This document shows positions 33,045 through 41,261 of a stretch of DNA of 64,000 nucleotides, one piece after another. Location: NCBI RefSeq assembly GCF_020091405.1, contig NZ_CP081903.1, forward strand, positions 3,782,501 to 3,846,500. Reading direction: 5' to 3'. The notes under the pieces are model-generated. The model had not been told where the DNA came from and ran no database searches. It saw only the letters and a list, made by a program, of their open reading frames with translations. Position 1 is the stretch's first letter. Every line of letters starts with the position of its first letter. The stretch comes from Bacteroides cellulosilyticus (lineage in GTDB: Bacteria; Bacteroidota; Bacteroidia; Bacteroidales; Bacteroidaceae). A program made the position numbers and the translations under genes.

Positions 33045-33353
33045 TTATTTCTTCCTAATATATTCCTGCCACAAATGCCGGATAGCCGCCACCGGATGAT
33101 AGAGCAACATTCTCGGTCCTGCCCATCTCATCACTACTCTCATTCGTTCCCTCATTTCCGGCTTATAGCAATGCACGGTACAAATCCGACAAGTTGATTT
33201 CCCGTCTCCGAACGGACAACGTGAAAGCCGTGTCTGCGCATACTCCAACAATTCCCTGCATTGCGGACACAGTATTCCGTTCCCCTCTTTCTTCCGGCAG
33301 TAGAGGCGAATCATCTGTTCTACGGTTTGCTTTTCCTTTTCGATGCGGGACAT
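33045..33353 (-). CDS. YgbA-like nitrous-oxide-stimulated promoter family protein
   Basis: This 102-residue protein has ILCPQCRELLEYA, a later Cys group CPFGDGKSTCRICTVHCYKP and WAGPRMLLYHP. It matches the YgbA_NO family (PF11756 type). Six or more Cys suggest metal binding. In enterobacteria the gene is induced by NO through NsrR; the function is unknown. Its 5' neighbour gene (GrpB) starts 556 bases away on the same strand, with 1 base between the stop of that gene and this start. Confidence 0.88.
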   Translation of the reverse strand: MSRIEKEKQTVEQMIRLYCRKKEGNGILCPQCRELLEYAQTRLSRCPFGDGKSTCRICTVHCYKPEMRERMRVVMRWAGPRMLLYHPVAAIRHLWQEYIRKK

Positions 33354-33354
33354 A

Positions 33355-33909
33355 CTATCTTTTACGGGCTAATTGAACGATGCTTGTGATAAACTCCGTT
33401 TTACTTTCTGTATAAGTATCCCTGTCATGTTCATATCTCTTTTTCAACTCCACCTTTAATTCTCCGTATTTGCGAGCAACTTCCGGATGAAGTTGAAGAT
33501 AATGGCAGAATATGGGTTCATCCCAATCGCCGGCATATCGCACATGCAGGTGGTAAGCCTGACCTTTGAAGCCCTGAGGGGTATATCCTTTCATAAACAT
33601 CATGTGCGGTGCCGGTTTACCGGGCTGATATGTATAGATATACCCTATGCTTTCAATCTTTCTGATAAAGGCTTCGGTGTCGGTATCTTCTTTTATCTCT
33701 AATAATATGTCTATGGTAGGTTTGGCTATCAATCCTTTTACGGCTGTGCTCCCTATGTGCCGGATGCGGAATATGCTTTCCCCGACAAAGGCTCGGAGTT
33801 GTTCTTCTTCCTGTATATACAAGTCTTTCCAATTCTCCTGATGTTCCGTCAGGAGAATTGGAAAGAGAGTCCATAATTCTTCATCAGACATATCATTCAG
33901 TTCTTTCAT
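33355..33909 (-). CDS. GrpB family nucleotidyltransferase-fold protein
   Basis: This 184-residue protein shows the GrpB pattern FRIRHIGSTAVKGLIAKPTI, then DILLEI, with VRYAGDWDEPIF and HYLQLHPEVARKYGELK near the end. GrpB belongs to the nucleotidyltransferase superfamily; its substrate is unknown. In this fold Asp residues after the GS motif bind metal, and DILLEIKEDTDTE keeps them. It is followed one base later by the YgbA-like gene, so the two are probably co-transcribed. Confidence 0.9.
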   Translation of the reverse strand: MKELNDMSDEELWTLFPILLTEHQENWKDLYIQEEEQLRAFVGESIFRIRHIGSTAVKGLIAKPTIDILLEIKEDTDTEAFIRKIESIGYIYTYQPGKPAPHMMFMKGYTPQGFKGQAYHLHVRYAGDWDEPIFCHYLQLHPEVARKYGELKVELKKRYEHDRDTYTESKTEFITSIVQLARKR

Positions 33910-33946
33910 AACAGATATGGTTGATTAAGAAAGATATTCCTGTTGG

Positions 33947-34219
33947 TTAATTCTGCCAGCGTTTCAGCTTCGGAAACTCTTGCTTCATCATGGCAATTGC
34001 CTCTTCTTTAGTCACTTTCTGTTCCGAGTCTTTGTTGAATTCCTCAACAAACTGAGCACAGTGTTCTATCATTTCGTCCATGGTGCAGTCCTGAGTGAAC
34101 TTTCCATTCTGATAACAGTAAGTACAGTAGTCTGCGCTGAGGCTACCGTCAGCATTTGTTCCGCAAACTTCATTGGATGTCAGCGGCATTCCGCAGCTCT
34201 GGCAAAATTTCATTTCCAT
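33947..34219 (-). CDS. Putative zinc ribbon protein
   Basis: This 90-residue protein begins MEMKFCQSCGMPLTSNEVCG and continues with DYCTYCYQNGKFTQDCTMDE, giving two Cys pairs as in the Zn-ribbon_2 (PF12674-type) family. The C-terminus is helical (EEAIAMMKQEFPKLKRW). Function is unknown. In this region it sits in a run of small minus-strand genes dominated by stress- and acetyltransferase-type functions. Confidence 0.85.
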   Translation of the reverse strand: MEMKFCQSCGMPLTSNEVCGTNADGSLSADYCTYCYQNGKFTQDCTMDEMIEHCAQFVEEFNKDSEQKVTKEEAIAMMKQEFPKLKRWQN

Positions 34220-34257
34220 AATTGTTCTTGATTTTAGAGTTTTATAAATATGTATTC

Positions 34258-35004
34258 TTATTTCAATTGCAGCAATTTCTTTAGCAATCCTTCATTCAGC
34301 AGATGTACAGTCTCGAACTTCCCGTTATAGAATACCGCCCAATTATTGAAGATGCAAGGCAGTTGCTTGGCTTTCTCCAGCGTGTCGACTTCTATCAACT
34401 GCAAAGGCACCTGATTATTCTCACAATAATTATAGATTTGCTCGATGCAGTTGGGAATGTAAGGACATTGCACGCCGTAATATATAGTCAGCTCTTTATT
34501 CTCAATAGTCTGTTTCCTTGCATCCGCCGTAAATTGCGGTTGGCTGCCGTCAAGGGAAAGAGCTAATAATTCGTATTCGTCATTAATGCTATCCACTACC
34601 TTGAAGCCATATTTCAGCATGAATTTCTTGTCGGACAAGAAAGGCTTCTTCTTTTTGGAAGACAGCACACAGATACCCGATTTCCCTTGTGCCTTGGCAT
34701 CGTCAATGCACGATTGCAACAGGGCTTCTCCATACCCTTTCCCCTTGTAGCTGCCTGCCACCCACAGGCAGTAGATATACAGATAGTTATCCCCCGTCAC
34801 AGGCACCCACGCCTTTTCCAGCGGGGCATACTCGATAAATACCTTGCCTTGTGCATCCAGTTTGCGGAAGACGTGCCCTTCTTTTACACGTTCGGACAAC
34901 CAGTTCCGCTTATCATTTACACCTGTTTGGTGCTTCTTATCAGAAATGGCGCAACATAAATGTTCGCTCATGACATTATCTGGATTCAATGTGATAAATT
35001 CCAT
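34258..35004 (-). CDS. YoaP-type GNAT acetyltransferase
   Basis: This 248-residue protein has an N-terminal GNAT fold with YIYCLWVAGSYKGKGYGEAL (the acetyl-CoA loop GKGYGE). A C-terminal YoaP domain carries the Cys-containing GVQCPYIPNCIEQIYNYC and ends FYNGKFETVHLLNEGLLKKL. It is likely an N-acetyltransferase of an unknown small molecule. Its start is one base from the stop of the AraC/GyrI gene, so the pair forms an operon and the regulator may sense the substrate. Confidence 0.88.
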   Translation of the reverse strand: MEFITLNPDNVMSEHLCCAISDKKHQTGVNDKRNWLSERVKEGHVFRKLDAQGKVFIEYAPLEKAWVPVTGDNYLYIYCLWVAGSYKGKGYGEALLQSCIDDAKAQGKSGICVLSSKKKKPFLSDKKFMLKYGFKVVDSINDEYELLALSLDGSQPQFTADARKQTIENKELTIYYGVQCPYIPNCIEQIYNYCENNQVPLQLIEVDTLEKAKQLPCIFNNWAVFYNGKFETVHLLNEGLLKKLLQLK

Positions 35005-35005
35005 A

Positions 35006-35857
35006 TTATTTCTTTTGTATTGGTATATAGATTTTTGTTATCTGTTTTGCCGGATTGTCCGACCACGTTACATATTCTTCAAAAGAGAGTGCATTGCGCA
35101 ATCTTCCTTTTTCTTTGGAATAAATATAAGTATAGGCACGAAGCAAACCTGAATAGCTTCCCTTGTAAGTATAGACTGCATATTTCCCACTCTCTATCGT
35201 CAATGTTCCGATGGCACCCGATGGTTTTATTCTTTGCGCAACGGAGGCGCAGGCATAGAAACGGCATTGCTTTTTCTTTGTAATAGTCGGATCATCGAAG
35301 CTGATGCCAAACCAGCGGGTGGCTTTGGATTGTAGCTTGTTTTCCTTCAGAAATCCGCAAAGTTTTCCCCAACCGAGCTCGTAACTCTCTTTTTCTCCAT
35401 ACGGACCGATAATACGGATATAGGCTATGTACATTGGGGAAATGAGTAGGACTTCCGGTTCGTCCAATCCGATAAAAGCAATATCCTCTATCGGAGTTGT
35501 TTCAGGAGTGTTAAAGGTCAATGTATTGCCGAAAGCCACCGGAGAAACGCCAAAATATCGTTTGAATGCTTTTGAGAAAGATTGTGCCGTGTCATATCCC
35601 ATCTTTTCGGAGAGTTCCTGCAAGGATAAATCTCGCGTTTGCAGATACATCACAGCCCTTTCCATTCTTTGGCGGGTGATGTATGCCGAAAGTGTTTCTT
35701 GCAGATAGGATTTGAAAAGCCGATGGAAGTGATATACGGACATGTGCATTTCCGCCGCCAGCATTTCTAAAGTCAATGCTTTGTGCAGATGGGTATGAAT
35801 ATAATCAATGACTTGATTTATTAATTCCTGATGTCCGTATGTGGTTTCTTCCTTCAT
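35006..35857 (-). CDS. AraC-family regulator with GyrI-like effector domain
   Basis: This 283-residue protein starts with two AraC helix-turn-helix motifs (LTLEMLAAEMHMSVYHFHRL; LSLQELSEKMGYDTAQSFSK). The GyrI/SOUL-type effector domain then runs from about residue 130 (YIAYIRIIGPYGEKESYELG). Regulators of this shape (SoxS/Rob/BltR-like) bind small ligands. It lies at the 5' end of a two-gene operon with the YoaP-type acetyltransferase. Confidence 0.92.
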   Translation of the reverse strand: MKEETTYGHQELINQVIDYIHTHLHKALTLEMLAAEMHMSVYHFHRLFKSYLQETLSAYITRQRMERAVMYLQTRDLSLQELSEKMGYDTAQSFSKAFKRYFGVSPVAFGNTLTFNTPETTPIEDIAFIGLDEPEVLLISPMYIAYIRIIGPYGEKESYELGWGKLCGFLKENKLQSKATRWFGISFDDPTITKKKQCRFYACASVAQRIKPSGAIGTLTIESGKYAVYTYKGSYSGLLRAYTYIYSKEKGRLRNALSFEEYVTWSDNPAKQITKIYIPIQKK

Positions 35858-35903
35858 TTGCTATGTTTTGATGCAAAGGTAGGGGAAACCTTTGGAAGAA
35901 GAA

Positions 35904-36356
35904 TTATCCATTCTTGCTAATTTTTAAATAAACCATGTCCCGCAATTGTTTTCCGTCCTCATACATGGGGTGGTCGTAGTTCTTGATGAAGAAATCGGGT
36001 ATCCGGTGGGAGTAGGTGAAGCCGCACCGTTCATAAAACGGTATGGTATAAGTACTGTCTCCTGTGCCCACTAACATCGTCTGATAGCGGTCTTTGTAGT
36101 GCTCCAGCAGAAACTTTATCAATTGTGTTCCATATCCTTTGCGCTGATAGTGCGGATAGGTTGCAATGTTCTTTATTTCATAGGTTCCGTTTCCTTCATC
36201 GGTGATTACGCAGGCGGCTTTTAAGTCTCCGTCGTAGAGGGCAAACATTTCTCCGCGTTCCAGATAAAGGTCAATCATAGATTCCTGCTCGTCTGCGAGA
36301 AGCAGGAGTTCGAGGAATTCTTTCTTGTTCTTTAAGATAGGTACGATATTAATCAT
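35904..36356 (-). CDS. GNAT family N-acetyltransferase
   Basis: This 150-residue protein has the acetyl-CoA-binding motif YPHYQRKGYGTQLIKFLLEH and the later LVGTGDSTYTIPFYERCGF. It has the length of single-domain GNATs. The substrate is unknown. It is a separate unit from the AraC operon, starting 46 bases upstream of it on the same strand. The 22-bp array C lies about 110 bases upstream of its start. Confidence 0.9.
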   Translation of the reverse strand: MINIVPILKNKKEFLELLLLADEQESMIDLYLERGEMFALYDGDLKAACVITDEGNGTYEIKNIATYPHYQRKGYGTQLIKFLLEHYKDRYQTMLVGTGDSTYTIPFYERCGFTYSHRIPDFFIKNYDHPMYEDGKQLRDMVYLKISKNG

Positions 36357-36469
36357 ATAGTATTGACTGAATTGTTTTCAAATTCCCCAAAGATAGGTAA
36401 TTGAAACGGGACAGGCAAATACCTCCTCTCTTTTCTTGTCAAATAAATGAAGCGAACCGGTAGTTGCGG

Positions 36470-36557
36470 GTTGCGTCCTGTAGTGAACCTGATTCAGTCG
36501 TATACTGAATGCCATTCAGTCGTATAGTGAACCCTATTCAGTCGTATACTGATTATC
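36470..36557. repeat. Tandem array C: four 22-bp units
   Basis: Units start at 36470 (degenerate), 36492, 36514 and 36536. The clear ones read ATTCAGTCGTATACTGAA or ATTCAGTCGTATAGTGAA, followed by 4 variable bases such as CCCT. TTCAGTcgtatACTGAA is itself palindromic, so each unit could form a small hairpin or bind a dimer. It lies between divergent genes (GNAT at 36356 and the TPR/AraC regulator at 36757). Confidence 0.88.
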
Positions 36558-36683
36558 CCCCCTTTCATAAGATGCTCAGGGCCGTTTTCAACGTGAAGTG
36601 GCATAACAGTATAAAATGCAGTCAATAACCGGTTTACATGAATCAGATTTTTTTCTTATTGAACAACAATTTTCTTGTGTTAA

Positions 36684-36716
36684 TTGGCTGCCAATTGATA
36701 AATTTCTGTAGTTTTG
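36684..36716 (+). promoter_or_regulatory. Promoter of the TPR/AraC regulator gene
   Basis: TTG (36684-36686) and TAGTTTTG (36709-36716) are separated by 22 bases, slightly longer than the usual 19-21. The ATG is 40 bases downstream. Confidence 0.55.
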
Positions 36717-36756
36717 TAACTTCTGAATTCAAAATTTATACTAACACACAACAAAT

Positions 36757-38505
36757 ATGAAATATAGAACTTGCCTGACAACACTTCTATACAGCTTCCT
36801 TTTAGGACTCATCCTGCCCGCTTCGGCACAAAATTCTCTTCAACACCAGAAAGACTCTTTACGTCATGCCCTCGAACATGCGGAAGGCATTGATAAGTTG
36901 CAGACTTACAACAAACTGTACTACATCTATATGGCAGAAGCCGGCGATGACCAGAAGATGGATACGCTGATGACGCTGTTTGAGCAGGCGGAAGCCGAAG
37001 CCATCAGGCAAGGCAACACACAAATGCAGGGAATGGTGTACGGCAATAGGATTATCTCCTATATAAACAGGAGCGAGCACGACAAAGTCATAGAAAAGGC
37101 GCCCGCCTATCTCGACTTTTATATCCGGCACGACTTGTGGAAATTCTATTATCAGATACACATGCAGCTTATCACCGCCTACAACCTGAAAGGAGACTAT
37201 GAACTGGCGGCCGCCGAAGCCGGGAAAATGTATACCCGTGCCCGGGAGCGCAAGGACAAGGCAGGAATGGCAACCGCACTCTATGCCACCGGCATCATCT
37301 ATAACCTGCAGAAGAGGCCGAAAGAGGAAGAAGACTGCTTCCGGGAGAGCATCAGCCTGTTGTGGGAAGTTTCCGGTTACGATAATATCCTGACGCAATC
37401 CTATGCCTTCCTGTGCGTGTCGCTTCGTGCACAGGCACGCTATGACGAGCTGCTGCAACTGGTGCCCGAATATGAAAAAGCCATCGCCCGCTTCGAGAAA
37501 GCCACCGGCAGGGTGCAGCCCGAAGCTCGGGGAAATCTTTATGTGGCACTGATGAACACCTATATAGATATTAAAGAATATGACAAGGCGGGCATATACC
37601 TCTCCAAACTTGAAGGTAGCGTCAACAACAGCATGTCGAAATTCGAACTGCTGCGGGCAAAGGCGCTGATATTGCAGTCGCGGGGAGATTACCGCACGGC
37701 ACTTGCCGTTATCGACAGTGCCGTAATACAGGTTCAGGAATCGGCTTTCAACCTCAATGCCGTGCGTAAGATAAAGATGGAGATACTGGCACGGGCGGGG
37801 CGCAATGATGAAGCGTTCAGTCTGCTGGACGAAATCATTGCGGCGAACGACAGTATAAATAATGTGGAAGTCAACGCCCGCTTTGACGAACTGCGCACCC
37901 AGTATGAGGTGGAAAAGCACATTGCCGAGAAAGAGCGTAATTTCCATTATTTCCTGTTTGCCCTTGGCATTTGCCTGGTTTTGGTGTTGCTCCTGGCAGG
38001 CGTCTTCTACTATAACCGGATTATTTCTACCAAGAACCGCAAACTGTACGAGCGAATCAAGGAACAGGACAGGCTGGCGGAAGAACTCTCCAGAATGGCA
38101 CAAACCTGCGAAAGTACCGCATCGTCGGAAGTCCTGCCGCAGACATCCGATACTGCCGCCACCGTTGAGCAGCACCGGCTGGTTGCCCGTTTGCGCGAGT
38201 ATCTGCTTTCCGGTGATAACCTTTCTAATGCCGAGATGAACCGTGACGAGATTATCTCCGCGCTCGGCACCAATAAAAACCTGCTGACCGATGCCGTTAG
38301 AGCCGTGGCGGGGAACTCTCCCATGGAGTATATGCGCATGCTGAAACTGGACGAGGCACGCAAGATGCTCGACCATCATCCCGAACTTACGATTGAGGCG
38401 ATAGCTTTCAGTTGCGGCTTCAATGTCCCGAGCACCTTCTACCGTCTGTTCCGAAAACAGTATGGCATCAGTCCGGCGGAATACAGGAAACAGGCAAATA
38501 AATGA
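36757..38505 (+). CDS. Membrane-anchored TPR regulator with AraC-type HTH
   Basis: This 582-residue protein has a signal peptide (about residues 1-24). A TPR-rich periplasmic part (residues about 40-385) is followed by a single membrane segment near residues 395-418 (YFLFALGICLVLVLLLAGVF). The cytosolic C-terminus has an AraC helix-turn-helix (LDEARKMLDHHPELTIEAIA, FRKQYGISPAEYRK). Proteins of this layout in Bacteroides sense periplasmic signals and control adjacent loci. It lies upstream of the fimbrial genes and is a good candidate for their regulator. Confidence 0.88.
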   Translation: MKYRTCLTTLLYSFLLGLILPASAQNSLQHQKDSLRHALEHAEGIDKLQTYNKLYYIYMAEAGDDQKMDTLMTLFEQAEAEAIRQGNTQMQGMVYGNRIISYINRSEHDKVIEKAPAYLDFYIRHDLWKFYYQIHMQLITAYNLKGDYELAAAEAGKMYTRARERKDKAGMATALYATGIIYNLQKRPKEEEDCFRESISLLWEVSGYDNILTQSYAFLCVSLRAQARYDELLQLVPEYEKAIARFEKATGRVQPEARGNLYVALMNTYIDIKEYDKAGIYLSKLEGSVNNSMSKFELLRAKALILQSRGDYRTALAVIDSAVIQVQESAFNLNAVRKIKMEILARAGRNDEAFSLLDEIIAANDSINNVEVNARFDELRTQYEVEKHIAEKERNFHYFLFALGICLVLVLLLAGVFYYNRIISTKNRKLYERIKEQDRLAEELSRMAQTCESTASSEVLPQTSDTAATVEQHRLVARLREYLLSGDNLSNAEMNRDEIISALGTNKNLLTDAVRAVAGNSPMEYMRMLKLDEARKMLDHHPELTIEAIAFSCGFNVPSTFYRLFRKQYGISPAEYRKQANK

Positions 38506-38528
38506 TAATTTGTCGCGCAAAGCGCGAT

Positions 38529-38675
38529 AAGTAACGAGCTACAAGCTACAAGTGACAAGTACCTTTCGGCGTGATAGCCGGGCGAATTATTATTCGCCCA
38601 CGAGTACAGCGCAGCAACTCGTTACTGGTAGCTCGTAGCTCGTAACTTAATTTAGCGGCTTTGCCGCTAAATTAT
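38529..38675. repeat. Compound palindrome with GAGCTACAAG arms and CCTTTCGG core
   Basis: The left arm (38529-38559) is AAGTAACGAGCTACAAGCTA and so on. The right arm (38617-38649) carries TAGCTCGTAGCTCGTAACTT, its complement. Between them lie CCTTTCGG (38562-38569), a hairpin GGGCGAATtattATTCGCCC, GAGTAC and AGCGCAGC (38608-38615). Hairpins CGCGCaaaGCGCG (from 38514) and TTTAGCGGCtttGCCGCTAAA (38651-38671) flank it. The gap 38506-38897 holds no gene beyond this. Confidence 0.75.
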
Positions 38676-38897
38676 CATTTATACTGCAAACTAATCATGA
38701 ACATCTACTTATCAATCCCCCAAAAATCAAAAGCACGGTCCATCCGTGCTTTTTTGTGCCCACATGCCCCAGAAATGTCTGAGGAGGGTGTGTTGCAATA
38801 TATTTGGGACAAAATGCAATAAAGTCGGGACAAAATGCAATAGTGTTTCATCCGTAAATCGCTTCTTTTGCAGCATGATTTCTAAAGAACAAGAGCG

Positions 38898-39116
38898 ATG
38901 AACGAATACATGTATCTTCTTATTGTGGCATTCATTTTTTGTATGGTAATAGCCATTTTTTGCCTCTTCCTGTATTGCCGGAAGATTGAGCGGAAGTGCA
39001 ACCATTGCATTGCGAAAAGCCTTCGCGAACTGGACCGTATGTTTAAAGAGCTGGAACGCATGCAGGTGGAAAGGGAAACTATCGAAAAGATACTTAAAAT
39101 AAGGATAAACCTATGA
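38898..39116 (+). CDS. Small membrane protein of the fimbrial locus
   Basis: This 72-residue protein begins MNEYMYLLIVAFIFCMVIAI and continues with a helical, charged cytosolic part (ELDRMFKELERMQVERETIE), so it has one membrane anchor and a coiled-coil tail. It overlaps the next start by 4 bases (ATGA), implying translational coupling with the DUF3575 gene. No family is recognised; by position it belongs to the fimbrial operon. Confidence 0.72.
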   Translation: MNEYMYLLIVAFIFCMVIAIFCLFLYCRKIERKCNHCIAKSLRELDRMFKELERMQVERETIEKILKIRINL

Positions 39117-40291
39117 AACACTTACAAAGACATCTACTGGTTCTGCTCCTGGCGCTGCTGCCGGGAGTGGCAAGTTTCGCCGGAGAAGCGGCGGACAGTC
39201 TCTACATCTTTCGCTTTGTGCAAGGAAAAGATGCGTTCTACGCCCCCTGGCGGGACAACAGTGCGCAGCTCGAAGCACTCCTGACCCTGCTACGTGCACA
39301 CCGGGAGGCCATTCTTTCGGGCAGCATTCCGGTGCGCGTGGATGGATATTGCACCGGACAGGCTCCGGACGAAGAGAACCGGCGCATGGCTGCCGTGCGC
39401 AGCAACCGGGTGAAGTCGGAACTTATCGGACGGGCAGGAGTGACGGAAGCCTGCTTCGTGACCGCCAACCATGCCGTGGAGTACGCAGAAGGAGTGCGGA
39501 ATGTAGTGACCGTGAAGCTGTGCATCCCCGCCGATATCAACGAAACGAAAGAAGATTTACCCGACGCGGCTGACACGGATTTAAAGATTGTTCAGCAGGA
39601 GCAGAAAGTTGTTCAGCAGGAGCAGAGGGCTGTTCAGCAGGGGCAGAAGGCTGTTCAGCAGGAGCAGAAAGCTGTTCAACAAGAACAGAAAGCTGTTCAG
39701 CAAGCCCAGAAGCCTGCCCGGCAAGCGAAGAGCGAAGCGGCAACCCCGGAACAGCCAACACCCACCTGCCGGAAAGAACAATCCCTTTCCCTTCGCACCA
39801 ACCTCTTGTATGACGCCTTCCTGCTGCCTACCCTTGGCGTGGAATGGCGCATCAGCCACAGCATCGGCCTCAAGCTCGACGGCAGCTTCTCCTGGTGGGA
39901 CGGCAATCACGGCAAAGTGCAGAAAGTGTGGCTCGTCAATCCCGAAGTGCGGTGGTATCTGCTGCGCGACAGACGCTTCTACGTAGGCGTCTCCGGCAGC
40001 TACGGCGAGTACAACATATATAAGTATCTGCCCGGTAAACTGCTGAAGGGCGACACCGGCTATCAGGGCAAGCTATGGAATGCGGGCGTGACGCTGGGTT
40101 ACCAATTATCCCTCTCCCGCAGTTTCTCCCTCGACTTCAACCTCGGCCTGGGCTATACCCGTTCCGCCTACGACAGCTTCGGCATGACCGACGGCGTGCG
40201 TATCCATAAGCAGCAAGGCGGAACAAAGAACTTCGCCGGCCCCACACAAGCAGGCATCAGCCTCGTGTGGACTATCGGAAGCAACAAGTAG
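39113..40291 (+). CDS. DUF3575 protein of the fimbrial locus
   Basis: This 392-residue protein has a signal peptide (LVLLLALLPGVASFAG). An OmpA-like domain follows (residues about 45-140, with PVRVDGYCTG and RSNRVKSELI), then six Gln-rich 7-residue repeats (VQQEQKA) at residues about 160-201. The C-terminal DUF3575 domain begins RTNLLYDAFLLPTLGVEW and contains LGYTRSAYDSFGMTDGVRIH. DUF3575 genes start fimbrillin clusters in Bacteroidales and may anchor the fibre at the outer membrane. Confidence 0.9.
   Translation: MKHLQRHLLVLLLALLPGVASFAGEAADSLYIFRFVQGKDAFYAPWRDNSAQLEALLTLLRAHREAILSGSIPVRVDGYCTGQAPDEENRRMAAVRSNRVKSELIGRAGVTEACFVTANHAVEYAEGVRNVVTVKLCIPADINETKEDLPDAADTDLKIVQQEQKVVQQEQRAVQQGQKAVQQEQKAVQQEQKAVQQAQKPARQAKSEAATPEQPTPTCRKEQSLSLRTNLLYDAFLLPTLGVEWRISHSIGLKLDGSFSWWDGNHGKVQKVWLVNPEVRWYLLRDRRFYVGVSGSYGEYNIYKYLPGKLLKGDTGYQGKLWNAGVTLGYQLSLSRSFSLDFNLGLGYTRSAYDSFGMTDGVRIHKQQGGTKNFAGPTQAGISLVWTIGSNK
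39590..39715 (+). repeat. Six 21-bp in-frame repeats in the DUF3575 gene
   Basis: Six tandem units such as GTTCAGCAGGAGCAGAAAG plus CT encode the heptad VQQEQKA. The units differ by a few bases, so the array is not freshly amplified. Copy number could change by slippage without shifting frame. Confidence 0.9.
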
Positions 40292-40312
40292 AACCATCTA
40301 AAACCAACGCAT

Positions 40313-41221
40313 ATGAAAAGGAACATCAGACAGTGTCTTATCGTAGCAGCCACAGCGCTATCCTTTGCCGCCTGCGACGTGAAAGACCCCATCTACAACA
40401 CCCCGCACCCGGAGCAAGGGGCAATTACCCTCGTTACCGACTGGAGCGGCATCGGTGAGGGACTGACCGCACCCGCAAGCTATACGGTAGAAGCCGGCGG
40501 CTACTCCGCCACCCTCACCGGCACCACCAACCTGCTCGAACCTCTTTTTGAACCGGGCAGCTACCACCTGCATATCTACAACACGCCGCAGCACATCACC
40601 GTTTCCGGCATCACCGCCACCGTCGCCGGGGCTTCGGGCAATGTGGACGGTGCGGGCCCCTTCGTGCAGGAGATGCCCGGCTGGCTGTTTACGGATGCGG
40701 TGGATGCCGTGATAGAGCCCGATACGGAGCAGACATTCACCGCCGTGATGCAGCAGCAGGTGCGGCAACTGACGCTCGTCATCGAGCCTACGGGCAGCAC
40801 CACGGACAGGATAGAGCACATCGAGGGCTACCTGTCGGGCGTAGCAGGTACGCTGGATTTTTCTGCCGGCATCTACGCCACACCCACAAACGTGGAATTG
40901 CAGTTCGCAAAGATAACCTCCGGCGCCAATGCCGGGAAGTACGCGGCAACCGTGCGCCTGCTTGGCATAGCGGGTGAGCAGCAGAAGCTGAACGCCATCA
41001 TCTGCTTCACGGGCGGCAGCCCCGAAGCCCTGAATCTCACGAGCGACCTCACCACGGAGCTTGCCGCCTTCAACGCCGACAAGCGGAAGCCCCTTACCTT
41101 GGGCGGGAAAGTAGTGGAGACGCCTACCGGAGCCGACTTCTCCGCCACCATTACCGACTGGACACCGGGCAACGGCGAGGGCGGCGAAGGCGGCTCAGCC
41201 GGAATGGAAACGAACAATTAA
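40313..41221 (+). CDS. DUF5119 lipoprotein of the fimbrial locus
   Basis: This 302-residue lipoprotein (lipobox AACD near residue 20) reads VKDPIYNTPHPEQGAITLVT then DWSGIGEGLTAP, the DUF5119 opening. It contains YHLHIYNTPQHITVSGITAT and ends in a Gly/Glu-rich tail. DUF5119 proteins accompany fimbrillins and are thought to be minor fimbrial or anchor subunits. It is 21 bases after the DUF3575 gene and 40 before the first fimbrillin, so all are one operon. Confidence 0.9.
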   Translation: MKRNIRQCLIVAATALSFAACDVKDPIYNTPHPEQGAITLVTDWSGIGEGLTAPASYTVEAGGYSATLTGTTNLLEPLFEPGSYHLHIYNTPQHITVSGITATVAGASGNVDGAGPFVQEMPGWLFTDAVDAVIEPDTEQTFTAVMQQQVRQLTLVIEPTGSTTDRIEHIEGYLSGVAGTLDFSAGIYATPTNVELQFAKITSGANAGKYAATVRLLGIAGEQQKLNAIICFTGGSPEALNLTSDLTTELAAFNADKRKPLTLGGKVVETPTGADFSATITDWTPGNGEGGEGGSAGMETNN

Positions 41222-41261
41222 ATGAATTATCACTATTAATAACACTAAAAAAAGTAAGATT

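Noticed and set aside
36859..38520. A 553-codon minus-strand frame opposite the TPR/AraC regulator
   Set aside because: It is antisense to a well-supported gene with domain content. The frame is a by-product of codon bias in GC-rich DNA.
38727..39005. A 92-codon minus-strand frame upstream of the DUF3575 gene
   Set aside because: It overlaps the small membrane protein gene, whose stop and start are coupled to the DUF3575 gene, and its translation is low-complexity and without a family.
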